DNA from: Hyphodiscus hymeniophilus
Taxonomy: Eukaryota > Ascomycota > Leotiomycetes > Helotiales > Hyphodiscaceae
DNA length: 64,000 bases
NCBI GenBank assembly: GCA_016508695.1
Contig: VNKQ01000005.1
Coordinates: 682,001-746,000 of the forward strand
Direction: 5' to 3'
Positions 1 to 10,052 of this stretch are shown here, piece by piece. Numbering within the stretch: the first letter of the stretch is position 1; every line of letters begins with the position of its first letter. A program made the translations under genes and the position numbers. The notes beneath the pieces are model-generated. The model was given only the letters and a program-made list of their open reading frames with translations, did no database searches and was not told the DNA's origin.

Positions 1-378
1 ATCAGCCTCGGCCTTCGGTTTCGCGGTGCCGTCGTCGTGGTCAATGCTGCGGTTCTTAGTCTCTTGGATGTGCTCGTGCTTCTCGGGTAAGACTTCAGAG
101 TCTTTGACCGGTTGGATGGTGGTGTGGTAGTGATCTTGGTGTTTTTCTTTCTCAACAAAGGTTTGCTCGCGGGTTTCGTGTTGCTTCTTGACGTGTGTGT
201 GCTCCACGGCGGGTGCGACTTCAGCGACTTCAGAGTCAACAGTTTTGTCTAAGGCGCCGTCGGTGGAGGTGGGCGCGGAGGAATCGGATGGGTTATTGGT
301 GGCCTTCTCGCCCTCTGGCTGATCGGTAGCCGGGCCCTTAGCCAAGAGGCTGTTGATAGCATTCACAGCGTTATCCAT
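1..378 (-). CDS. His-rich conserved fungal protein, 3' part outside window
   Basis: The reading frame opens with ATG at 378 on the minus strand and stays open to the window edge, so only the N-terminal ~125 residues are seen. The protein is hydrophilic and charged, with no signal peptide or membrane segment. A His/Glu/Lys-rich stretch (about residues 60-105) contains EKEKHQDHYHTT and a later EKHEH. I have a general memory of cytosolic fungal proteins with this EKHQDHYHTT wording, sometimes labelled allergen-like, but I cannot assign a function. The unbroken frame and biased composition support a real gene. The start is the first in-frame ATG, encoding MDNAVNAI. Downstream introns or domains cannot be judged. 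Confidence 0.7.
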   Translation of the reverse strand, partial: MDNAVNAINSLLAKGPATDQPEGEKATNNPSDSSAPTSTDGALDKTVDSEVAEVAPAVEHTHVKKQHETREQTFVEKEKHQDHYHTTIQPVKDSEVLPEKHEHIQETKNRSIDHDDGTAKPKAEAD

Positions 379-1426
379 AGTGCTGATTTAGAGTTGACTT
401 GTATGATGAACAGGTGTGGCTGAATATGTGGCTAGTTGCTTTTATTCGTTGGATGGTTTGATTAACGAAATTCGGACGCAATTCAAACATCTTATATACG
501 ATCAATCAATTCCTACGACGTAATAATAGCACATGCATTCAGATATGCATTAGTGTTAACGATATGTCTCATTGCGTCACGAAGAAAAGGAAAGTTGGCA
601 CAATACCAGTGCAAGGAGCTGCCTACCTAGAAAGGACTGCCGATTACCTAAGTACTGCACCCGGCTAAATCTTGCTCTACTTTTGTGGCTAGTACGGCAA
701 TGACAGCCTATTAGAGTGTCTAATTTTTCGGTCTTCGTAATTGTGGCGCAGGTAGGTGGGGTAGCGGGCCGTGGTGGCGCAGGAGCTTTTTGGTCAACTT
801 CCCTTGTTCAAAAACTCTCGATCTCGCCACAGTATGAAAAACACCTGACCAAAATATCGGAGTGGTCGGACTTCTTATAAGTGACGTAGTTATGACTTTG
901 AAATTGTGGTAAAATTTAAGGCAGGAAGGGTCTGAACTAAGGCTTATGCTGGCAGAGACGGTTGAGATGTCGCATTTCTCCTTAGTCTATCGCCCATCCT
1001 TCGCAGTCTTTGGTTGTATGTGATTTCCATAGGTGCATTCCAGTTTATTTCTTGTGAACCATGCAAGATTTGATTGTGCGCCCTCTACACAATCAGTCGA
1101 TTTGAGGCTTATGCATAGCAGAGCCGATGGGATATCTACTTCATGCACTGTAATGTTTCCATGATAATTGCCACTTCCGTCCTTGGACCCCCGGACCTGA
1201 GCAGCTATTGCTTTAGCTTGAATATCCCCGAGTACGACCACTGGCTTGGGATGTTAGAGATGTATAGTATCTATAACACTTCGTTGATCCATAGCCGAGC
1301 ACATGTGAGGCAGGCGGGACTCAGTAGAACGAGACTTCTGGGAGATTATAGCCGGCTGAATGTTTGGGTGTATTAGTATTCACCTCGATAACCTTGCCGG
1401 CGATAATATTTATCTTCGCCAAGTCT
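379..1426. other. Intergenic, no supported gene
   Basis: This is the probable promoter side of the left-edge gene followed by unassigned DNA. The only notable frame is a minus-strand ORF at 987-1241 (84 residues), too short and unsupported to call. No repeat, tRNA or clear core promoter element stands out. Confidence 0.5.
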
Positions 1427-2113
1427 TCACGACTTGTCATCCTGTTCGGTTTGCTTCCTTGCGGCACCCTCAGCCTTTAACGCCTCAGCGCATTGAGTTA
1501 ATCTCTCTTGTTGATCGTTCGTCCGCTTCCTCATTTCTGATAAGACTTTTCGTTGGTTATGCGCACTCAAATTGTCCCGGGAGAGCTGGATCGCCAGCTC
1601 ACGATCGGCATCGTCAAATAAGCTCAAGCGGTCGGCTGGTTTTGTCCATGCCCAACTTTTTCTTATCTGGTCTTCCTGTGCCACGGCACTCAAAACAGGT
1701 AGAATTTGTTGGGTTGAAAGTGATGGCGGGTCGTCACTAGGTATGTGGTCTTTCCAGGGAGACTTGTTCCACAATATCAAAGAGTCCTTAGTCGATGGAG
1801 AGGAGTCCGACCCTACCACACTGTTCTCCTTTAACCTCGGTTTCCTTTTTTGGCCTGTGCTCTGAATCTCGATCTTTCCTCGTCTCGGCAGCGTTGTTGC
1901 GACTACATCAGAGGATCTTTGCTTCTGGGTGTGTTCTTCTGTTGTGATGAGCGCCTCAATCTTTGCGAGTTTCTCTGCCAAAGCCGTTAAGGGCATGTTC
2001 TGGTCTATCTTCAGATCCCACATGTGGCAACAGAATAGTTCAACTAGCTCAGCCGCGTTGTGAGTAATCAAGTTTGAGGAGTGTAAGGAGCGATTGTACT
2101 TTTTTCTTATCAC
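1427..2113 (-). CDS. Hypothetical protein, weak support
   Basis: An uninterrupted minus-strand frame of 228 codons. The product is polar and rich in Lys, Glu and Gln, with a short heptad-like region (TALAEKLAKIEALITTEE, about residues 42-60) and a charged, possibly coiled-coil C-terminus with ERLTQCAEALKAEG. I recognise no domain. The amino-acid composition looks coding, but an upstream exon or a later start (for example the Met near residue 31) is possible. Its start lies about 50 bases from the start of the divergent two-exon ORF at 2163, so the two could share a promoter. It may be a lineage-specific orphan or a chance ORF. Confidence 0.35.
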   Translation of the reverse strand: MIRKKYNRSLHSSNLITHNAAELVELFCCHMWDLKIDQNMPLTALAEKLAKIEALITTEEHTQKQRSSDVVATTLPRRGKIEIQSTGQKRKPRLKENSVVGSDSSPSTKDSLILWNKSPWKDHIPSDDPPSLSTQQILPVLSAVAQEDQIRKSWAWTKPADRLSLFDDADRELAIQLSRDNLSAHNQRKVLSEMRKRTNDQQERLTQCAEALKAEGAARKQTEQDDKS

Positions 2114-2162
2114 AGTACAAGCCGGGATTGATGTCTTCTCCGATTTGCGGGATTTCTTTCGA

Positions 2163-2559
2163 ATGAAGTCTCAATGGAATTGGGTAGAGTCTATATTCCA
2201 ATTCGCGATATGTGCCATCGACTTCAACAAAATATCCGAATTTGGCAAACAGTTCCTTCGCTGTAAGTTATACCTTGAAGAACCTTCTTCAATTCAATAT
2301 GCTAATTGCCCCAGATGCCACTATTTACCTCATGGCCAATCACCATCTCAAGACTCGTTTCGAAAAGGATCCGATCCATAATCGCGTCTTCAATGGGCTC
2401 TACAAGCATCGACAATTTGCGGTGGATGGGGTCTGTAAACTCTTGCTAGACGACTTCCCCCTTAAGAAGAAGCTTACATCTTCTCGACATCCACTACACA
2501 CTTCTATTAATCTAGATAAGGATTCCGATTCTGCAATAGACGAAGACTTCTTCGATTAG
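2163..2559 (+). CDS. Small hypothetical protein with one intron
   Basis: Two exons, 2163-2262 and 2315-2559, join in frame to give 114 residues. The 52-base intron has a GTAAGT donor, a GCTAATTG branch-like sequence and a CCCCAG acceptor, which is strong support for a real spliced transcript. The first exon encodes a Trp/Phe/Ile-rich segment; the second is basic and then ends in an acidic tail DSDSAIDEDFFD. No known domain is recognised. The frame is open further upstream to 2094, so the start is uncertain. Function unknown. Confidence 0.45.
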
Positions 2560-2597
2560 ACATATACATATGGGTAGTGGGCTTTTCGGTTAGCATT

Positions 2598-3242
2598 TTA
2601 CTGGAGCATATGTCTGGTTTTTTGGCGCAGGTGGAATACCCTGTACAGTACCGTGACAATAATAGTGACGTGTCTGTCAGCTTTATTTCCTAGCAAAGAA
2701 ATCAGAAGATCAGAAATAGTGTCGAGGAGACCCTTTTTGAGGTGGTAGGTGAGATCCGAGGATATCAATTCCTGCAAGTGGTGGAGTAGGAACTCCCAAA
2801 GCGACCAGCTAGAGGTACGGGCATTGTTGACCCCTAACTTGTACTTGTACATATAGCTCCGAAACTGACGTGCGGAATGGAAGGAGACAGTTTGGTTCGG
2901 ATTCGGGCGGCATGCGGCTATGCCACAGGCTATTGAACCTCTTGCATGTGCGTTGTCATTGTGGACGTAATCCGAGAGTAGGACAGCGACAACTTTGGCC
3001 CTCGAGACCAGTTCTACGTGGGAGGGTGAAGCTGAGCCGTCACATGCATCCAATAGAGGTTGGAGCTGGGCCTCCGAGCAGTTGTAAGCTGCAGGTGCAA
3101 GCAATTCCTCACGAACCGAAAGACCGAGTCGACTGCATCTGCCCTTACTGAAAATGCCCGAGCTCCCAGCACGGAGAAAGTACAGTCTTTGTGGATATGC
3201 ACACCTCGTGTCAGGCACCTTTTGTGCCTCTTTTCCAAACAT
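2598..3242 (-). CDS. Hypothetical protein, weak support
   Basis: A 214-codon minus-strand frame whose C-terminal half (after about residue 130) is Leu/Ile-rich with regular hydrophobic spacing that looks like helical protein. A GTAAGG donor near 3160 and a TGCAG acceptor about 60 bases further would splice in frame and remove a region that is open in two frames, so the exact structure is unclear. It lies just downstream of the RNA helicase gene on the same strand. I recognise no family. It could be an orphan gene or a decayed one. Confidence 0.3.
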   Translation of the reverse strand: MFGKEAQKVPDTRCAYPQRLYFLRAGSSGIFSKGRCSRLGLSVREELLAPAAYNCSEAQLQPLLDACDGSASPSHVELVSRAKVVAVLLSDYVHNDNAHARGSIACGIAACRPNPNQTVSFHSARQFRSYMYKYKLGVNNARTSSWSLWEFLLHHLQELISSDLTYHLKKGLLDTISDLLISLLGNKADRHVTIIVTVLYRVFHLRQKTRHMLQ

Positions 3243-3508
3243 GCGGATATACAGACCAAATAAAGCTGGTCTTCGGCGTATTCTGTCTTCACTTCAGCAG
3301 CTTAAAACTTGTGAATAGTCTTCTATCTTTATTTTATGTCGAACCGTTCGTACGTTGGTCAGCTTGTCGGGATCCTTAGCACAAAGTCTGCTTTTGACAC
3401 ATCACCCTCATTGAATCATTGCAGAAATGGGTATACAACCAAACTTGTGCTTATGCAGACGTATCACCATCCTCGCATCACCATCCTCACACCGCCAAAC
3501 ATCAACCC

Positions 3509-6292
3509 TCATATTCCCAACGCACCCACGATCCAGTTCGCCTGAATAAAGCTGACTTTCTTCGCATAGCTCTTTGCCGTGAAAACATGGTCCAGGAACA
3601 TGATTGCCTCCACCTTCTTCCCAAACATCACACTCGAAGGATGAATCGCAATAATATTTCTTCCAACGCTTGTGTAGTACGCACCATCAGGACCCAGAAC
3701 CGCCGTCTTAATGGCGAAGGCCTTCAAAAAGCTCTTAATCACTACCTCAGCTCGCTCCTCGGATATAGGATCGACTGGTTGGGGATCTTGAGGAGGCATC
3801 TCAGCTAGCAGCTTTTGCTTGTGGCAGATTTGTCGAAGCTGCTTCCTGATTGCCAGGGCCATCTTCATTGCGCGCACAGAGACGAGCCGCTTTTTGCACC
3901 AGTCATTGCGATTTGAATTCTCGGCTGCGTATCTCTGCATGGTGTTAAGGTAGGTGAGGATGTCGCCTTGGCGGTGCTGAAGGTCCTTTCGATGTTCTTC
4001 GATGCTTTCCTGGTCTGCTTCCGATTTCGCCTGAATGAAGATTTCGGAGTCAGTCGTGAGACACGAAATTACGTCGATGGCTTCAAGAACGCAATCTGAT
4101 TCTGCTGCTGCGACGAGAACGCGGCCAAACGCGGCAGGCAGCGGAAAGGCAGAGATATTTTTTCCAGTCTCAGTCAGCGTGCCATGGTCGTCAATTGCGC
4201 CCATTGAATGCAATTGGACCAGTGCTTTCTCCATAGCTACGACGTCAGGAGAGTCCATCAGTGGAAATGATAAAACATCATCAACACCTCGAGCTTTCAT
4301 CTTCAAGACCGCTTCGACAACATCGCTGCGTAGAATTTCGGGTAATTGATCGGCCTCGAGCCTAGCGAAGTCTTCTGGCGTGTAAATTCGGTAACACTTT
4401 CCTGGTGCTTCTCGACCTGCTCGACCTGCTCTCTGTATGGCGGAAGTCTTAGAGATAGGCTTGGCCAGGAGTGACTCCATACCCAATCGTGGCCGATATT
4501 GCTTGACTTTGGACTTGCCACAGTCAATGACGAATCTAACACCCGACACCGTAACGGAAGTCTCTGCAATGTTGGTAGCAAGAACAACCTTCCGAGTGCG
4601 CGTCTCCTTGACCTTCTCAAAAACTTCTTGCTGTGCTTGTGCCGACAGTGAACCGTACAACGGCATGATCTTCATTCGTGGGACTGCTTTGGTCAGTTGG
4701 CTAGCATACTGTTCGAGCTGGGCTTGGAGAGTTTCGATTTCTTCTTGTCCCGTGAGGAATGCAAGGATATCTCCCGGGAGAGGCTCAGAGATGTGAAGTC
4801 TTAAGATTGTTTGTAAAACATTGTGAAGGTAGTCCGCGGAAGGCTTGGTCTCATACCAAACTTTGACGTCGTGTTGTCGGCCTTCAACGTACTCTACAGC
4901 AACTCCACTTTCAGCAACGTCGCCATCGAAGAGGCCAATTCTGGATTCTTTGATATCTTCCATTGAAGGACTATCTCCAGTGATGTCCTTGACTCGAGAG
5001 CCGTTTGTGATTGGCGTCTTTTCTTTGTCTTTGCTGTCCGATTCGTCCGACGAGCTGATTCCTTCCCATGAGGAATAAGCTTCAGTTGAACCGCTACCCG
5101 GTGAAGATGAAGGAGATGATCCAGAACCAGAATCTCCTTGAGCATTCTTCGATTTCAGATGATCCAAAACTCCGAACAGATCCTGCCCATGGTTTTTACC
5201 GGGTTTGTATTTGAAGTGGAAGCCAGGCTTGGCGAAGAAAGTTTCCAGACCCCCCAGATCCATTGTAGCACTCATGATCACTACCTTCAAAGGTATGCCA
5301 CCTCGACCTTTCTTACTTCCGTGGACAAGTTGCCTAAGAAATCCAGCAATCAGATCAACATCGACACTTCTCTCGTGAATCTCGTCAACGATCACGGCGC
5401 TGTATTGACGGAGGTGGGGATCGCGGAGCATCTCTTGGAGCAGCATTCCTTCTGTGACAAACTTGATCTTCATACCAAGTGGTGTTACGGAATCGAATCG
5501 CACGGAGTATCCAACAGAGCCAGGAGTTTTCTCTTTCCCCAAATATGAGCCCATCTCCATTGCGACACGTCTGGCTAAGGTGATAGCAGCAACTCGCCGG
5601 GGTTCAGTGATCGCGATCATGCCTCCAACTGAGACGTCTTCCTCTCTTCCCTCCTCATTTGTAATTTTGACAGTTTGCTTCTTGCACCAAGGCTCGTTGT
5701 AAAGAAATTGAGGCGTCTGCGTACTCTTTCCAGAACCTGTCTCTCCATTAAGAAGGAGAACATCATTATTTCGCAACGCCCATCTAATATCTGCCTTCTT
5801 TGACCAGATCGGTAAGTTCTTGCGCAACTCCTCCAGCTCCTGCGCAGTCTTCTTTAGAGCACGCTGAATGTTGGCGTTCGTTGACTTCGATTTTTGAGTA
5901 TGCCCCGCTTGTGTTGTACCCTTTCCCAAGCTCGATCTCTGCTGACCAAGGTGACCAGAATTTTTTTGTGTCCGCGCCGTGGTAGCCGGTAGTGAGGTGG
6001 CATTTGGGCGGCCGTGAGGTTCGAAATTGGTTCTCTGTTTTTTGGTGTTTGGAGTGTTGGTAGGAGGCTGATCGGGCTTCGTATTCGCGGTGGCCTTCGG
6101 ATTACCATCTCTAGAGCGCTTCAAATCATTGCTCTTACCAGCAACTTTGGCATATTGACTCGAGCTTTTGTACGAACTAGTGTTTACTGTTGATTGTGCG
6201 ACCGACTGACCAGCCTGGTCACCGAATTTGGTATGGACCTTTTCAGGCATCGTCACTGCTGTAACTGTCGCAGGAGGTGTAGAGGCTCTCAA
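3509..6292 (-). CDS. DHR2: DExH-box RNA helicase, Dhr2-like
   Basis: A single-exon gene of 927 residues. Helicase motifs are all present in order: GETGSGKST (about 183-191), TEPRRVAA (229), TEGMLL (280), DEIHER (303-308), SAT (341-343), LTGQEEI (513), TNIAETSVT (573) and QRAGRAGR (620-627), followed by the HA2/ratchet region and a C-terminal OB-fold-like region ending near WIVGALGI. The first 150 residues are basic and low-complexity. A Ser/acidic insert (about 385-450) separates motif III from motif IV. Spliceosomal relatives with S1 domains do not fit, and overall layout and length suggest the Dhr2 group that acts in the nucleolus on 18S pre-rRNA; this subgroup assignment is inference. Met15 is an alternative start. 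It is divergent from the dioxygenase gene at 6752. Confidence 0.85.
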   Translation of the reverse strand: MRASTPPATVTAVTMPEKVHTKFGDQAGQSVAQSTVNTSSYKSSSQYAKVAGKSNDLKRSRDGNPKATANTKPDQPPTNTPNTKKQRTNFEPHGRPNATSLPATTARTQKNSGHLGQQRSSLGKGTTQAGHTQKSKSTNANIQRALKKTAQELEELRKNLPIWSKKADIRWALRNNDVLLLNGETGSGKSTQTPQFLYNEPWCKKQTVKITNEEGREEDVSVGGMIAITEPRRVAAITLARRVAMEMGSYLGKEKTPGSVGYSVRFDSVTPLGMKIKFVTEGMLLQEMLRDPHLRQYSAVIVDEIHERSVDVDLIAGFLRQLVHGSKKGRGGIPLKVVIMSATMDLGGLETFFAKPGFHFKYKPGKNHGQDLFGVLDHLKSKNAQGDSGSGSSPSSSPGSGSTEAYSSWEGISSSDESDSKDKEKTPITNGSRVKDITGDSPSMEDIKESRIGLFDGDVAESGVAVEYVEGRQHDVKVWYETKPSADYLHNVLQTILRLHISEPLPGDILAFLTGQEEIETLQAQLEQYASQLTKAVPRMKIMPLYGSLSAQAQQEVFEKVKETRTRKVVLATNIAETSVTVSGVRFVIDCGKSKVKQYRPRLGMESLLAKPISKTSAIQRAGRAGREAPGKCYRIYTPEDFARLEADQLPEILRSDVVEAVLKMKARGVDDVLSFPLMDSPDVVAMEKALVQLHSMGAIDDHGTLTETGKNISAFPLPAAFGRVLVAAAESDCVLEAIDVISCLTTDSEIFIQAKSEADQESIEEHRKDLQHRQGDILTYLNTMQRYAAENSNRNDWCKKRLVSVRAMKMALAIRKQLRQICHKQKLLAEMPPQDPQPVDPISEERAEVVIKSFLKAFAIKTAVLGPDGAYYTSVGRNIIAIHPSSVMFGKKVEAIMFLDHVFTAKSYAKKVSFIQANWIVGALGI

Positions 6293-6751
6293 AAGGGTGC
6301 TATGAAAAGGGGATGGTGAAGGAGGAGCGACGATGGGGCCAGAGATTCAGATCCATGATGTGCTTCCCAGCAAAGTGAACTCTCAGCAAAAGTGAACTCT
6401 TCGAGGTCACTCAATTTTCTTTTATTCTGCATGGCCATACCGCCTTAACTTATGGCTAAAGCAGACAAGCATCCGTGGAAAGAGTCTAGGGTGCATTTAC
6501 CGAGCGACTCCCCGCTTCGCCGTCGCAACTCTCTCCAAAAAGCACGCAATCGCCAGGGATCTACCTGCCCCTCGATGATACAATACAATTCCAAAGACCG
6601 ATGGATACTTGGATACGTAGAGATTATGGCCTAGATTCAATCCAGCTGATATATAAGGTGACAGCCTCGTTTTCTCCTTTTTCTCATTACCCCTCCAACC
6701 CCTCCATTGAGTCTATAGGTATATATCTTCCATTGAGCCGCATATCCAAAC
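6293..6751. promoter_or_regulatory. Divergent intergenic region, helicase and dioxygenase
   Basis: A 459-base spacer between the starts of two divergent genes. It is expected to hold both promoters. A TATA-like element sits on the dioxygenase side; nothing else is distinctive. Confidence 0.5.
6650..6656 (+). promoter_or_regulatory. TATA-like box of the dioxygenase gene
   Basis: TATATAA followed by GG lies about 100 bases before the ATG at 6752, and is followed by a pyrimidine-rich stretch (TTTTCTCC and CCCCTCC) as commonly seen near fungal transcription starts. Assignment is by position only. Confidence 0.45.
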
Positions 6752-8049
6752 ATGGCGCCCTCAATACTGGATAATCTGCCCACGGCACCCCACCTATTAT
6801 CCAAGAACCATAAGTCCATTGATACGAAAACCTTCCCCGACGGAATCAAGACTTCTGGCCAACATCCACCTCAACCAGAGTACTTGCGACCGTATTCCGA
6901 TTTCCCCAAAGAGATCACTGGAGAGACTGTTTGGAAGGCAGAAGACTATACTAACAACCCAGAGAGATGGGTCCATGTATTCAGCGAGGAAGAAATTGCA
7001 GAGCTTAGTGCAGTGTCAGACAAGTTTCTTGCTAACAAGACTCCTTTGACTGGTATCTCCAAGGTAGACTTCACACTTCGATGCCAGAAAGTCTAGCTAA
7101 TACTACCCAGGGCAACTTCCATTTGCCCAAGCTCTCCGTTCTATTGAACTCCATTAAACTTGAAATCCTTAATGGAAAGGGCTTCATCCTCTTCAAAGGC
7201 TTTCCTGTGGAGAAATGGGGTAACCACAAATCCGCCGTGGCGTACATGGGACTCGGAACCTACCTTGGCTACTTCGTCAGTCAAAACGGACGCGGCCACG
7301 TTCTGGGGCATGTCAAAGATCTGGGTGAAGATGCCAAGCAAATAGACAAAGTGCGAATCTATAGGACGAATGCTCGGTAAGATCAATGATTCAAACCACT
7401 CTAACTTCACTAACATACAACCAGCCAATTCTTCCATGCGGACGATTCAGATATCGTTGGACTTCTCTGTATCGCTCGAGCCCTCGAAGGCGGTGAATCA
7501 GACATCGTCTCCTCGCACCACGTCTGGAACACCCTCCAAAAGGAACGCCCAGACGTTGCCGAGACTTTGACGAAACCCATCTGGTATTTCGACCGCAAAG
7601 GCGAGGTGAGTGAGGGCGAAGAGCCATATATCCGAACTTCAGTCTTCTACCTCGAGAAGGGTCCAAATGGGCGCGTGTACTCGAAATGGGACCCCTACTA
7701 CGTGAAATCTCTGGACAGGTTCATGAACGCCGGCGTGATCCCCCGCCTTTCTCCGGAGCAAGTCGAAGCTGCAAAAGTTCTCGAGGACACATGCCATCGT
7801 TTGAGACTGCATATGATTCTCGAAGTCGGCGATATCCAGTTTCTAAGTAACGAGCATGTTTTGCATGCGAGGACAGAATACAAGGACCATGCACCGCCAA
7901 CGCCGAGGCGACATTTGATGCGGCTTTGGCTTGCTACACCTGAAGCAGAGGGGGGTTGGAAACTGCCGTTCCATGATTCGGCTGAGAAGAAGAGGGGAGG
8001 TATTCAGGTTAATGATCAGCCGCCCGTTGCGCCGCTTGATGCTGAGTAG
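6752..8049 (+). CDS. TauD/TfdA-family Fe(II)/2-oxoglutarate dioxygenase
   Basis: Three exons (6752-7063, 7111-7376, 7425-8049) join to a 400-residue protein. Both introns have good donors and acceptors and the first has an AGCTAATAC branch. The double-stranded beta-helix dioxygenase fold is indicated by the FFHADDSD segment, whose HxD would bind iron, a distal His in NEHVLHARTEY and an Arg in RRHLMRLWL that would contact 2-oxoglutarate. The length is usual for fungal members of this family, which oxidise small carboxylates, sulfonates or secondary-metabolite intermediates. The substrate cannot be read from the sequence. No biosynthetic genes flank it, so a catabolic or assimilatory role is more likely than a cluster tailoring role. 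Confidence 0.9.
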
Positions 8050-8213
8050 AGTCATGCGAGTTGTGTATATAATGACTTCGAAGACGATTGATGCCGCCCG
8101 CCTTTCACTTTCCATCATCGCTCTCCTCCTTCCTCTCCTCTTTCTTCAAAAGGCCTCCCATCTGTCATTTCACACCTCTCACTCCCCCTCCCAGTCCCTC
8201 ACTCCCTCGGCCG

Positions 8214-8495
8214 CTACATGATCTCGCAGCAAATCAATCCCGGCGCAGGCGCGAGTGCATACTTCCTCTTCTCAATCATGCGGATGTAGTTGAAGTCGTA
8301 GTTCCCCTTCAGACCATGCCAAGGGCATTCCTCCCTGGTAGCCGAGTGATTCGTTGGACATGCTGCTGCTCTGGCTCTTGATCCGCCGTGGACAGAGGAG
8401 CAGGTGCTGAAGCCTCTGCCGGGCCCGCAGGGAGTGTCGATCTCGAGCCATCTGTGCTCGCAGTCTCTAGATTTGAAGAGTTTGGTGCTGCACAT
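8214..8495 (-). CDS. Small Cys-rich conserved fungal protein
   Basis: A 93-residue protein starting MCSTKLFKSRDCEHRWLEI. The pattern of an early Cys pair, a CxHRW motif, then PCGPGRGFSTC and later CP residues matches a widespread short Pezizomycotina family with the same CxHRW...PCG layout (from memory). The spaced Cys/His residues suggest zinc binding, and there is no signal peptide. Function is unknown. It converges on the dioxygenase gene with a 164-base gap. An additional 5' exon cannot be excluded. Confidence 0.65.
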   Translation of the reverse strand: MCSTKLFKSRDCEHRWLEIDTPCGPGRGFSTCSSVHGGSRARAAACPTNHSATREECPWHGLKGNYDFNYIRMIEKRKYALAPAPGLICCEIM

Positions 8496-9353
8496 CTTGT
8501 CGCCTTGAGAGGGCTATGCTCATTGTGTATTGGGGCCAATGTCTTGATCAGTCGGGTTTGAATGGGTTGAGGCTGGATGTATTTTCCCTTGTTGTGAGAG
8601 TAATTTGAAGTTCAAAATTATTAAGACATGTTTAAAATCTTGCACTTGCACAACTAAAGTTCCTCTGGACCTCCTCGATGTCATGATTCTTGTGTAAAGT
8701 GGTATGAATCAGGACCTTATGGAAAGACTGAATCATACGTATCCTTGCTGTATGAAATTCTAGCAATTCATGAGTTGAGTTGTAGAAGGATTCGGTGTCA
8801 TTGAGATTCTACAAATCAGAGATACCTAAAACAGCAAACGAACATAGTGGATGAGACATCTCGCTCATATGTACCGCAGCTAGAGGCCATCAGAATATGT
8901 ACTAGCCACGCAACTGTTGTAACTCATTTAGCAGTGTAGTGACAACCCACTGGGTAGGTCTAGCGGTGGTTGAGATGGCAGTAGCCGTATTGTGGTAAAT
9001 GTTTTGGAGAGGGCAGGGTAGAACTTAAGGCTTTTGTAGATATTATGCCTCTCGGTCATATAACTTTTGCCCGGGAGACGTGCCTACGAACGATTTGATG
9101 GTTGAAGACTTTGCTATCCTCCATCTCAAATAACGAAGCAACGAGCTACGACCATTGTGTTCGCCATAAATGTACATAGGTTATCAGATCGTCCAGTGCT
9201 GACCCAGGAGTCGGACTCGGCTGTTGTAGCCGCTTCACTGGAGTCCACGGCTGAGAAACCTTCTAGGCTTCATTTCGTTCTTTACAAGTGCCCTGGCTAC
9301 TGCACTTCACCATCTCATCGAGTGTCCCCTTTGCCCTGTATGTCCAAGCAGCT
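8496..9353. other. Intergenic, nothing supported
   Basis: 858 bases between two minus-strand genes. They must contain the promoter of the Cys-rich gene and the 3' end of SDHAF3. No ORF with coding character, repeat or RNA gene is evident. Confidence 0.5.
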
Positions 9354-9882
9354 TCAGTGTTCCTCGGGATCATTTTCTTCAAGCTCTCTCTTCCGGATCG
9401 CCTGCATAAGCTCATACATCTGTCCCAGCTGTTGATCTAGCCAGCGTCAACTTCCACTCTCCCAGCCAAATCAACGGCACTCACCACTCATCTTCTCGAT
9501 CTTCGCAGAGTCCATACGTTCCCCGATCCAGGAGTCTCCTTCTAATTTCTGTGCATACATCTGCCATTCCGTTAGGAATCCAATCTGTCGCCAAATTAGC
9601 CTCCATCCTAATATCATATCTACTCATCCTGCGTTGTCTTCCTTTGAATGCAAGAACTTACAATGTGTACCGGGTTTTCCACATCCCGATGAGCTCTAAA
9701 CTCCGCCTTGATATACTCATCGCCCAGCAGCCTCATCTCTCTAGGCAGGTGTTTCCTATGTGTTCGAAACAGCCGTCTATACAACGGAATCGGGGCAGTA
9801 AAGCCAATGGCGCAGGTTTGAAACCCCGCGTTGTGCCGACCGTAGTAGAGGTTGCATAGAGTAACCGTGGATGTAGCCTCAT
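9354..9882 (-). CDS. SDHAF3: Succinate dehydrogenase assembly factor 3 (LYR protein), frame broken by one base
   Basis: Exons 9662-9882, 9485-9584 and 9354-9436 encode a mitochondrial LYR-motif protein of the SDHAF3/Acn9/Sdh7 family, which protects the iron-sulfur subunit of complex II during assembly. The diagnostic parts are an LYRRLFRTHRKHLP segment, then GDEYIKAEFRAH, GFLTEWQMYAQ and QLGQMYELMQAI. The N-terminal 30 residues form a basic mitochondrial presequence. The presequence frame and the LYR frame meet at a run of four bases (GGGG at 9792-9795 on the plus strand); one extra base there joins them, and exon lengths 221+100+83 then total 405, exactly 135 codons. As written the gene is frameshifted; a homopolymer undercall is likelier than a dead gene. 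It is divergent from Mtq2, 170 bases away. Confidence 0.85.
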
Positions 9883-10052
9883 CTTGTATTCCGTCGCTGT
9901 TGTTGTAGATAGGTAACTCGGGATAGAGGAGAGGAGGAAGTCGAGCCTCGGAAAGGCGTCATGGATCTCGGCAAAAGCTCCCGGGATCATTGAAATCTTC
10001 AGCCTTGTCCACCAACACCCATTTTCAAGCCCCGGGATCAAAGGAACGGGAA
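9883..10052. promoter_or_regulatory. Short bidirectional promoter, SDHAF3 and Mtq2
   Basis: Only 170 bases separate the two divergent start codons, so the 5' leaders and promoters must be shared or overlap. No TATA box is visible. Confidence 0.5.

Noticed and set aside
987..1241. 84-codon minus-strand ORF with a faint cyanovirin-like look (DCVEGAQSNLAWF)
   Set aside because: Too short, no splice support, and the expected Cys and repeat pattern is not present.
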